The notes under the pieces: model-generated
The model's input: only the letters and a program-made list of their open reading frames with translations
Database searches by the model: none
What the model was told of the DNA's origin: nothing
In this document: positions 1 to 6,408 of the stretch, in pieces
Position numbering within the stretch: the first letter of the stretch is position 1
Layout: every line of letters begins with the position of its first letter
Position numbers and translations under genes: made by a program
Assembly (NCBI RefSeq): GCF_900111745.1
Contig: NZ_FOIJ01000001.1
Coordinates: 868,001 to 932,000 of the forward strand
DNA: 64,000 nucleotides
Origin: Stigmatella erecta
Lineage (GTDB): Bacteria; Myxococcota; Myxococcia; Myxococcales; Myxococcaceae
Direction of reading: 5' to 3'

Positions 1-1
1 A

Positions 2-268
2 GAAGTGCGGCCCCGGAGCGGCCTGCTCGTGCACTTCCGGGGAGACCTTCAGCACGAAGTGCAGCCGTTCACGGGCGGCCCGGAAGGCGCGTTGCGCGCG
101 AGCCTCGTCTGCGAGCAGTACGCCTTCGGCCCCGAGGCCCTCGCCCGCATTTCCCCGTTCCGCATCCAGTCCAAGGCGGGCTTCGGGGCCTACCTGGACG
201 CGCACCGGGACCGGGAGCCCTCCGAGGCTCAGAAGCTTTCCTTGAACGGCCGCAGTTCCGTCTCCTGA
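2..268 (+). CDS. C-terminal part of a 2-oxoglutarate/Fe(II) dioxygenase-like protein (5' end outside window)
   Basis: The frame is open to the left edge, so only the last ~88 residues are present. They fit the end of a prolyl-4-hydroxylase-type double-stranded beta-helix: LVHFRGDLQHEV supplies a candidate distal metal-binding His. About a dozen residues later RASLV supplies a candidate Arg for the 2-oxoglutarate carboxylate. The His-to-Arg spacing and the order strand-HEV-strand-R are what I rely on; the HxD motif would lie outside the window. The 3' end overlaps the convergent SDR remnant by 40 bp. The family is inferred from this short segment only. Confidence 0.5.
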   Translation, partial: EVRPRSGLLVHFRGDLQHEVQPFTGGPEGALRASLVCEQYAFGPEALARISPFRIQSKAGFGAYLDAHRDREPSEAQKLSLNGRSSVS

Positions 269-467
269 GTCCAGGCCGAGCGCGGTTGCCGGTGAAGCTG
301 CCAGTAAGTCTCGGCGATGGCATCGATGCCGAGCATCCCCTCTTCTCCCAGGGCCTGCACGGCTTGGGGCGCATGCTGGCGCAGGCGCTCGCCGTCGATG
401 CCGCCGTCAATCACCACGTGGGCGACGTGGATGCCCAGCGGCCCATACTAGCACGCCATGCTCTGGC
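229..467 (-). pseudogene. Remnant of a short-chain dehydrogenase/reductase (SDR), 5' part lost
   Basis: Read on the minus strand, the last ~75 codons give GIHVAHVVIDGGIDG and then AETYWQLHRQPRSAWTQE before the stop. This is a characteristic C-terminus of SDR-family NAD(P)-dependent oxidoreductases. Upstream the frame still reads QSMA, then TGC TAG, then YGPLG; intact relatives typically read QSMARE-GP-G, so the TAG looks like a nonsense change of a GAG codon. Similarity stops exactly where the 42-bp inverted repeat of the neighbouring element begins (base 468), so the gene was cut by that insertion. With the stop codon and the missing Rossmann-fold N-terminus it cannot encode an enzyme. Confidence 0.6.
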
Positions 468-713
468 TGGGCTTGCCCCGATTTAGTGGCTCTCTCGCAC
501 TTTGTGTGGAGGGGGCTCCGAGGAAGAAGCTGCGCGAATGGCTGCTCCGCCGCTCGATCTCCGAGGGGAGAGTGCCTGGGCATAGGTGACGGCAGGCGCC
601 AAAACCCGATTTCCCTGCCGGACGAGTCTGGTTGGCAAGTCGCCGTGTCTCCCTTTCGCCTTCGAGAGAAACCACGCGAAGTGCGGGAGAGCCACCAAAT
701 CGAGGCAAGCCCA
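468..713. repeat. 246-bp MITE-like element with 42-bp terminal inverted repeats
   Basis: Bases 468-509 and the reverse complement of 672-713 match at 37 of 42 positions; the shared end begins tgggcttgcc and includes gatttrgtggctctcycgca. The interior has only short frames that do not look like protein. I see no clear target duplication. A short element with long inverted ends and no transposase is what is called a MITE. It sits directly at the break in the SDR gene, so it or its parent probably caused the disruption. The parent IS family is not identified. Confidence 0.6.
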
Positions 714-829
714 CTACGCCCTCATGCAGAAGACTTATGCCCCCTGGCCCACCTCCAAGCAGCCCACTCAACCTTCCGGTGTATGCCTCCCCGGCTTGGA
801 GAGCCCTCTTAAAAGTGCGAAACTCGAAC
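714..829. other. Unassigned 116 bp between two inverted-repeat elements
   Basis: No convincing gene is visible. On the minus strand, codons at 821-798 read FALLRGLS, faintly like the SDR segment that would precede QSMA in the truncated gene. That would make this the displaced upstream part of the SDR, but the match is too short and contains an extra residue, so I do not rely on it. Confidence 0.3.
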
Positions 830-958
830 TAATACTACCCGGTCACATCGAGACACCGCTCCGAGGGAACCGCCCCTCTGGAACGCACCGGTATCCGGAA
901 GGCCCTTCCCGAGGGGAAAAGCCGCCTGGAGCCCGTTGGAAGTGACCGCGTAGTACTA
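830..958. repeat. 129-bp MITE-like element with 17-bp inverted ends
   Basis: The left end is taatactacccggtcac (830-846). The right end (942-958) is its reverse complement with two mismatches. The last ~48 bases (911-958) are about three-quarters identical to 6013-6060 on the other side of the restriction-modification operon. The same element end therefore occurs three times around the island. No open frame of interest lies inside. Confidence 0.6.
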
Positions 959-970
959 AACCGGGTAGGC

Positions 971-2635
971 TCAGAGTGCTCTATCGCCCAGTTTCCGGCA
1001 GATCTTGGCCATAGCCTGCTTGGGGCTTTCGCGCACCTCGTGCTCCCAGAGGCGGACAACCCGCCACCCTTTCCTTTCGCACTCGGCGTTGATGTGGGCG
1101 TCTCTCTCCCGGTTCCGCTGCACCTTCATGGTCCAGTACTCGGTGTGGGACTTCGGCGTGTGATGACAATCGAGGCACCCGTGCCAAAAACATCCATCCA
1201 CGAAGACAGCGACGCGCTCTACCGGGAACAGAACGTCGGGATTCCCCGGCACCACCTTGGTATGGAGGCGATAGCCCCGGATTCCGGCGGACCACAGGGC
1301 TTTGCGCAGCACCATCTCAGGCGTGGTGTTTTTGCTGGGCACAGCACGCATGATTCGCGAGTGCTGAACCAGATCTTTCACTGGAGCCTTTTTCGGTCGC
1401 CCTGGCGCACGGGCAGCATCAACGCCGGCGGCGATCAGGTCCCTTGCGACCTGGTTGCGTACCGCCCTAGCCATCAGTGGCGGGACGGCATTACCGACGT
1501 GCCTCATCTGCGTTGAGTTGTTTCCCTCGAAGGCGAAGGCATCAGGAAAAGATTGGAACCGCGCCGCCTCGCGCACGGTGATGGACCGGAGATCGCGGTA
1601 GTGCATGAACCGGCCTGACCCCGGGTTGCTGAAGCTCGTCGTGATGGTTTGCGCCAAACCGTTCCGGTGGAGACGGGCGTAGGCTTGGCTGTAGTAGTTG
1701 TCCGAGTAGCGCTGTTCCTTAGGGAGATCCGCGTTCCGGCCGCCCTCTTCAATAATGGAGATCTTCTCCAGATATTTCGACGAGTGGGCGCGCGACCTAT
1801 GGTTGAAGATGGCCACAGATCCGCTACGAGCCCACTTCTGATAGCCCGAAATGGTGGAAGGCCCGTAAAACATCACTTCATCGCCCTCCCCAGCTCGGAG
1901 CTGAGGCAGGTCTCCGATGGCCTCCTCCACGCTCACATAGGGCAGCTTGTCCTGCTCGAACCTAGGCTTGCCCTCATCCTTCTGAAGCTCGCTAGCAAAA
2001 CTAACGCGCTCATGCGTGCGCTTGGGAAGCTGCGGAGGAATGCCCAGATCGGACCTGTACGCTATGAGGAACGCTCGCTTCCGGAACTGGGGAACGCCGA
2101 ATTCGCTAGCCACAAGCACATCGGCGCAACTCGCATATCCCAGATTGGCAAGCCCTTCGCACACTTCGTGGATGATGATGCCGTCGTGGCTGGTGACGAT
2201 CAAAGGTACGTTCTCCATGACCGCCACCATAGGGCGCAGTTCCTTCACCATCCTCAAGAAGTCCAGGACGCACAGGTTACGCTCGTCCTCAAGTGCCCTT
2301 TTGCCAAGCCACGAGAAGCCTTGGCATGGAGGCCCCCCCACGAGGACGTGCACGGGATCCCTAGGTCCGAGGCCCGCCCGTTCGCGGGCCTGCGCCCCGG
2401 TCAGCTTGTTCACGTCAGCCGTGAGGTACGGAATGTGTGGCAGATTCCTAATAGCCACTTCCCGAGCTTCCGGATCGATGTCCACCATGAGGCGCGGGAC
2501 GAAGATGCATCCTGGATCCAAGGAGCGGTCCAGGAAACCAAGTGTTAGCCCGCCGACGCCGGCGAACAGGTCGATGATGTTGAGGCGCCTCGGGGTCGCC
2601 CCGCTCTCTTGAAATACAGTGCGGTCGGACTCCAT
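971..2635 (-). CDS. C5-cytosine DNA methyltransferase fused to a Vsr-type mismatch endonuclease
   Basis: The protein has 554 residues. Residues ~18-400 form a complete m5C methyltransferase: motif I DLFAGVGGLTLGF (22-34), motif IV GPPCQG with catalytic Cys104, motif VI ENV (141-143), and motifs IX-X ending in RHVGNAVPP (378-386). After a short linker (~405-422), residues ~423-554 form a Vsr domain: SRIMRAVPSKNTTPE, PDVLF with the metal-binding Asp467, and CFWHGC (482-487) with zinc-site residues. Vsr nicks at the T of T:G mismatches left by deamination of 5-methylcytosine, so the fusion joins a mutagenic modification to its repair. Vsr-like nucleases have also been recruited as restriction enzymes, so cleavage of unmodified DNA is possible. 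It is last in its operon, with its start 4 bp after the upstream stop. Confidence 0.92.
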   Translation of the reverse strand: MESDRTVFQESGATPRRLNIIDLFAGVGGLTLGFLDRSLDPGCIFVPRLMVDIDPEAREVAIRNLPHIPYLTADVNKLTGAQARERAGLGPRDPVHVLVGGPPCQGFSWLGKRALEDERNLCVLDFLRMVKELRPMVAVMENVPLIVTSHDGIIIHEVCEGLANLGYASCADVLVASEFGVPQFRKRAFLIAYRSDLGIPPQLPKRTHERVSFASELQKDEGKPRFEQDKLPYVSVEEAIGDLPQLRAGEGDEVMFYGPSTISGYQKWARSGSVAIFNHRSRAHSSKYLEKISIIEEGGRNADLPKEQRYSDNYYSQAYARLHRNGLAQTITTSFSNPGSGRFMHYRDLRSITVREAARFQSFPDAFAFEGNNSTQMRHVGNAVPPLMARAVRNQVARDLIAAGVDAARAPGRPKKAPVKDLVQHSRIMRAVPSKNTTPEMVLRKALWSAGIRGYRLHTKVVPGNPDVLFPVERVAVFVDGCFWHGCLDCHHTPKSHTEYWTMKVQRNRERDAHINAECERKGWRVVRLWEHEVRESPKQAMAKICRKLGDRAL

Positions 2636-2639
2636 GGCG

Positions 2640-4637
2640 TCACCGATCCTTGGCCTTCTTTATCTTCTTCGCCTCGTCTGACAGCAGCTCCCCCAGCGAC
2701 GGGATGCCCTCGATGTCTCCCTCATCATAGGCTCCGCCATCGGCGTCCAGTGGAGGCGGTCCCGAGGCCGCGCTCCCGGTGAGGCTCTCGTCGAAGAGGA
2801 AGCTCTCCAAGTCCTCCGAGGCCGCGTCATGGACCTTGGAAGTGACGTCGTCGATCAGGCCGTCCACCTTATCCGGCGTCATCTCGGGATCGCGAGACCC
2901 CATCTCATAGATGGACTGTTTGAGAATGATGTCGGTGTACCGCTGGAACAGGTACTCTCGCCATCGTGCGCTGTCGGCACCGTAGGCATCCATGATCTTG
3001 TTCGCCAGCGGTCTGGCGGTGTTGATCCAGTAGATGCCGTGCTCGATGTCCTCGGCACGTTGGTAAACGGGCGGATGGCGCTCGTCGCAGAGGAACGGGT
3101 TTGTAGGGTTCGGATCTAGCGGATCCATATCGTGGCCCGAGAGAAGGACGCGCGGAAATCGAGGCCCCTTCTTCTTGATGTCCCCGCTCCCCCCTCCCTG
3201 CCCCTCGTCGTCGCCGTCTCGCCCCTTCTCTTCTTTGGGGCTTGCTTCATCTCCCCTGCCTCCCTTTCCCTCACCAGTGCCTCCTCCTACACCTCCCCCC
3301 CCGCCGGTACCACCGAAGGAGCCGCCAATGCCAGCCCCACCGAAGATCTCGGCGCTTAGCTTTGTCATGAACTTGTTTTTCCAGCGGTCCAGCAAGTGGT
3401 TGAACTGCGCGGACTGCCGCAAGTCCCGGCTCTTCTTCTCATCCCGGGTTTTGTCCGCCATTTCCTCCGCGAGCTTATCAACATGCTGCCGGATCCACTC
3501 CAGCAGCGCATCGGTGCGCTCGTTGGGCACAAGCTTCTCGCGGTCGTTCTTCACGCAGTCAAGCTTCTTGTCCTCCATCAGCGGGCATTCGCACTCGCCG
3601 TAGATGAACTCGGTCTCGGGTCCGAACCTCATATACCCAAGCTCGTGCATCCGATAGGAGCCGATGCACCCGATCTCTCCCAAGATGTCGACGGAGTTCA
3701 GGGCGGCCAACTCGCCCGAGCGCGCGAGAGGCTGCTCTGCGGTATAGAGCGTCAGCTTCCCTTCCGGATATTCCTTGTTTCGGAATTCGAAGGTCTCTCC
3801 CTTGAAGTCGAACTTCCTCGGCAACGGGATAACTCGGGGCTCCTCGAACCCAACGCGGGGGGTGATAGTGGGCGTAGTGAGCCGCTTACCCCAGTGCTGC
3901 GCGTGAGAAAGGACGTAGACCTGCTTGTGCGCGAGTACGCGCCGAGCCTGTGGGTGGAAACGGAGCCGCTCTAGGATGGACTCGATAGTGGCCCGCCCGC
4001 TGAAGCGGTCTGGACGCTCGCCCCGGACGACCGTGAAGCCAACGTTCTTGGGGGAGCGCTTCCACCGCTTCCGCACGACGTCAGGGACATCCAGCTTCTC
4101 GATGCCGGCGAAAGCCATTGCCTCATCGATAGTCATTGCTTTGTCCACTAATCCTTGCGCGTAGCCATAGCGCCGCTTCTCGTCGAAACCGAAAACGTTC
4201 AGCTTCCCATCCCGATAGGTGATGAACCTGGACTTGCCGAACATCTGACGCATGTAGAATTTGCCGCCGTTCCCGTGGCCCCCGAACGTCTTGATGTCAG
4301 TGCCACGCTTGGCCGCAGTGGGCAAGCCCCAGATCTTCACCGCCTTGTCTATGTTCACTCTCGTCATCCCGACGAAGTCGATGCACTCAAAGACACTCTC
4401 CTTCTTCGGGTTGCCTTGTTTGAACCGGAGGAGAATGAACTGCTCTGCGTCCTTCACCTGCGCGGTGGTCGAGTAAGCGTCCGCCGAGTTCTTCATCCAC
4501 TCGGCCAAACCCTTCGCGTGGTCGAACTTGAACTCGTTTCCGACTACGTCGAGGAAGGCGTCGTCGAACGAATTCTTCTCAGCCTTGATCTCGGCATTCA
4601 CGTCCAGATTCGCCCCAGCACGGCCCTTTGACGCCAT
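2640..4637 (-). CDS. GHKL (MutL/MORC/Hsp90-type) ATPase in a modification operon
   Basis: The protein has 665 residues. The N-terminal ~200 carry the Bergerat-fold motifs: N-box E46-xxx-N50-xx-D53 (AEWMKNSADAY), G1 motif around D87 (DFVGMT) and the glycine-rich lid GGHGNGGK (119-126). A middle region of ~300 residues would be the transducer domain. A Gly/Lys/Glu-rich low-complexity linker at roughly 425-490 leads to a C-terminal domain rich in charged helices. Such ATPases dimerise on ATP and act as DNA clamps or switches; MutL-like and MORC-like GHKL proteins are known partners of prokaryotic modification systems. It starts one base after the upstream stop and is followed at 4 bp by the methyltransferase-Vsr gene. 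No nuclease motif is evident. The precise role is unknown. Confidence 0.8.
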   Translation of the reverse strand: MASKGRAGANLDVNAEIKAEKNSFDDAFLDVVGNEFKFDHAKGLAEWMKNSADAYSTTAQVKDAEQFILLRFKQGNPKKESVFECIDFVGMTRVNIDKAVKIWGLPTAAKRGTDIKTFGGHGNGGKFYMRQMFGKSRFITYRDGKLNVFGFDEKRRYGYAQGLVDKAMTIDEAMAFAGIEKLDVPDVVRKRWKRSPKNVGFTVVRGERPDRFSGRATIESILERLRFHPQARRVLAHKQVYVLSHAQHWGKRLTTPTITPRVGFEEPRVIPLPRKFDFKGETFEFRNKEYPEGKLTLYTAEQPLARSGELAALNSVDILGEIGCIGSYRMHELGYMRFGPETEFIYGECECPLMEDKKLDCVKNDREKLVPNERTDALLEWIRQHVDKLAEEMADKTRDEKKSRDLRQSAQFNHLLDRWKNKFMTKLSAEIFGGAGIGGSFGGTGGGGGVGGGTGEGKGGRGDEASPKEEKGRDGDDEGQGGGSGDIKKKGPRFPRVLLSGHDMDPLDPNPTNPFLCDERHPPVYQRAEDIEHGIYWINTARPLANKIMDAYGADSARWREYLFQRYTDIILKQSIYEMGSRDPEMTPDKVDGLIDDVTSKVHDAASEDLESFLFDESLTGSAASGPPPLDADGGAYDEGDIEGIPSLGELLSDEAKKIKKAKDR

Positions 4638-4638
4638 C

Positions 4639-5265
4639 TCAGTTGCTCCCCTTCCGACGATTCACCAACGGTTTGAACTTCTTCTCCAAAAACGCCCAGG
4701 CTTCTGCGAGGAGAGCGGCAGCCTCGGGTTCGGGCTGCTTCAACTTCTTGGCAGCGGAGACGGCGTCCGCAGTCGCGGTGAGCCGCCCCAAAAAATCGTT
4801 CCGGGGAGTGCGCACCGTGCAGCCAAGGAACGCGTAGAAGTCGGTGTCCAGCACTCGCTCCCGCTGCCCGTTCACGTAGAGCTTGAAGGCCGCCGAGGCC
4901 AACATCCGCTCGACCTCGACCTGAACGTCACGGGTCATGCGATTGCCGTCACGGGCCTTCGTCAGCTTGTCCCCAGCTGCTCCAATTAGCTGCTGGGCCT
5001 TCTCTACGCCGCGAGCCGTCAGGGCGAAGGTCTTGTTCGCTGCGCGGATAAGGCCCTCGCGCTTTAGGGGCCCGTACAGCGGCTTGTGGAGATCGGAGGA
5101 GTCTGGGTACTGGGGGTATCCGCGCAGCGCAAACTCATCCGGGAACATCTCGAAGGCGGATACCACGATGTCCTCGTACTTGAGCGGCTTGGTGCTACCG
5201 CCAGAGAGCTTCAACATAGCGACCAGAATCTTCTCGGGTCGTTCTTGGGGGCGGCGGCTACTCAT
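4639..5265 (-). CDS. Winged-helix-like protein heading the modification operon (function unknown)
   Basis: The protein has 208 residues. The first ~105 look like a winged-helix unit of the kind seen at the N-terminus of Mrr-type restriction proteins: PLKYEDIVVSAFEMFP, then DLHKPLYGPLKREGLI, then a beta-wing-like KTFALTARG. The remaining ~100 residues are helical and unassigned; no nuclease motif (D-ExK) is visible. The start is an ATG preceded by GGAG. It is the first gene of the operon, and an AT-rich palindrome lies just upstream, so it may regulate the operon, act as its DNA-recognition subunit, or both. I do not recognise the full-length family. Confidence 0.65.
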   Translation of the reverse strand: MSSRRPQERPEKILVAMLKLSGGSTKPLKYEDIVVSAFEMFPDEFALRGYPQYPDSSDLHKPLYGPLKREGLIRAANKTFALTARGVEKAQQLIGAAGDKLTKARDGNRMTRDVQVEVERMLASAAFKLYVNGQRERVLDTDFYAFLGCTVRTPRNDFLGRLTATADAVSAAKKLKQPEPEAAALLAEAWAFLEKKFKPLVNRRKGSN

Positions 5266-5276
5266 AGGGGCTCCAA

Positions 5277-5300
5277 AGTAAATGGATAAATCTATTTACT
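5277..5300. promoter_or_regulatory. AT-rich palindrome upstream of the modification operon
   Basis: agtaaat (5277-5283) and atttact (5294-5300) are perfect inverted arms around 10 bp, 11 bp upstream of the first ATG of the operon. A weak promoter TGGACA-17 bp-GTAAAT can be read on the minus strand with its -10 inside the palindrome. That is where a repressor such as a controller protein would bind. It is a candidate operator only. Confidence 0.35.
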
Positions 5301-5347
5301 AAGTCTCCTGCTTAACTGTCCACAGACAAACCCCAGGAGGGCTCGAA

Positions 5348-6010
5348 GTGAAGTTCGCGTTCATCCAGGCGCAGAAGGCCCACTTCCCAGTGGAGCTCCT
5401 GTGTGATCAGCTGGGCGTGTCGCGCTCGGGCTTCTACGCATGGAGTCGGCGTCCAGCCTCTGCGTGGCAGCAGGAAGACCAGCGGCTGGCGGCCGAGGTG
5501 GCCTAAGCGCACCGCTGCGAGAGCAGGGCCTTAGGCTGAGCCACAAGCGCGTGGCCCAGCGCATGGGTCAGCAGAAACTGGCGGCCCGCCGCAGGTGCCT
5601 CCGGGTGTGCACCACGCACTCCAAGCAAGGCATGCCGGTGGCACCCAACGTGTTCAACAGGGACTTTCGCCCCCAGGCCCCAATCGCACCTAGGCCACGG
5701 ACATCACCTATGTCTGGACGACCGAGGGCTGGCCGTACCTGGCGGTAGTGCTGGGCCTGTTCAGCCGCAAGATGGTGGGCTGGGCCATGGGGGGGAGTAC
5801 ATCGACCGCTCCCTGTTGCTCTCGAGCTTGGAGATGGCACTGCAAGGGCGCCAGCCGCCCAGGGGGCTGCTGCATCACTCTGACCAGGGTAGCCTGTATG
5901 CAAGCTCCGACTACCAGCAGGCACTGGCCTCTCGGGGCATTGCCTGCAGCATGTCCAGGAAGCGCAACTGCTGGGACAACTCGGTGGTGGAGAGCTCTTC
6001 AGCAGCCTAA
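5348..6010 (+). pseudogene. Decayed IS3-family transposase (orfB, rve/DDE domain)
   Basis: The first 52 codons from a GTG after AGGAGG read as the IS3 OrfB N-terminus (VSRSGFYAWSRRP) and stop at 5504. Later pieces lie in other frames: [17 protein letters not shown] near 5700 with the first catalytic Asp, [10 protein letters not shown] near 5876 with the second Asp, and WDNSVVES near 5975 with the Glu. Several frameshifts and stops separate them. The frame runs FFSSL and is then replaced abruptly by the 48-bp terminal repeat, so the 3' end of the transposase is missing. No orfA is seen. The gene is inactive. Confidence 0.85.
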
Positions 6011-6012
6011 GG

Positions 6013-6060
6013 CGGGGAGAAAGCCGCCTAGAGCGCCGTGGGTGTGACCGGGTAGTATTA
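6013..6060 (+). repeat. Right-end repeat of the island, related to 911-958
   Basis: The segment aligns without gaps to 911-958, with the strongest blocks aaagccgcct and gtgaccg-gtagta. Its last 17 bases are the exact inverted copy of 830-846. It directly follows the truncated transposase and directly precedes the A/T-rich tract of the tRNA terminator. Confidence 0.6.
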
Positions 6061-6107
6061 AATAGAAAACAAAAAGGCCCGAGAGCTCCTTACAGAACTC
6101 TCGGGCC
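6060..6107 (-). terminator. Rho-independent terminator of the tRNA(fMet) pair
   Basis: On the minus strand a perfect 10-bp stem (GGCCCGAGAG / CTCTCGGGCC, 6076-6107) is followed by TTTTTGTTTTCTATTT. This is a strong intrinsic terminator lying 10 bp beyond the second tRNA. The T-tract touches the island's right inverted repeat. Confidence 0.85.
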
Positions 6108-6117
6108 CCTCAAGACT

Positions 6118-6191
<74 letters not shown>

Positions 6192-6265
6192 ATATGAAGT
6201 TGAGGCGCGACCTTGAAACACCCGAGGCTCTTCCAGTCATCCCGGAAGAGCCCCCGGACTTACGA

Positions 6266-6340
<75 letters not shown>

Positions 6341-6354
6341 GCGAAGTGGGAGGC

Positions 6355-6383
6355 TAAGTACCGCCCCCCCACCTGAGCGTCAA
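6355..6383 (-). promoter_or_regulatory. Candidate promoter of the tRNA-fMet operon
   Basis: On the minus strand TTGACG is followed after 17 bp by TACTTA, ending 14 bp before the first tRNA base. The -35 and the spacing are good and the -10 is poor, so only the location is well supported. Confidence 0.4.
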
Positions 6384-6408
6384 CACCTTTTTCCCCCGGA
6401 GGCCCGCC

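Larger units (their letters stand above)
830..6060. mobile_element. 5.2-kb island bounded by perfect 17-bp inverted repeats, carrying a methyltransferase/ATPase operon
   Basis: taatactacccggtcac at 830-846 is the exact reverse complement of 6044-6060. Between these ends lie the MITE-like copy, the three-gene modification operon and a decayed IS3-family transposase. The cargo is visibly less GC-rich than the flanking core genes. The right end lies against the T-tract of the tRNA(fMet) terminator, a typical landing place for acquired DNA. No target-site duplication is obvious. Whether the whole interval moved as one unit or was assembled by successive insertions cannot be decided from one sequence. 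Confidence 0.45.

Noticed and set aside
448-812. Several 60-108 codon frames in the left accessory segment
   Set aside because: They fall within inverted-repeat elements, overlap one another on both strands and show no protein family features.
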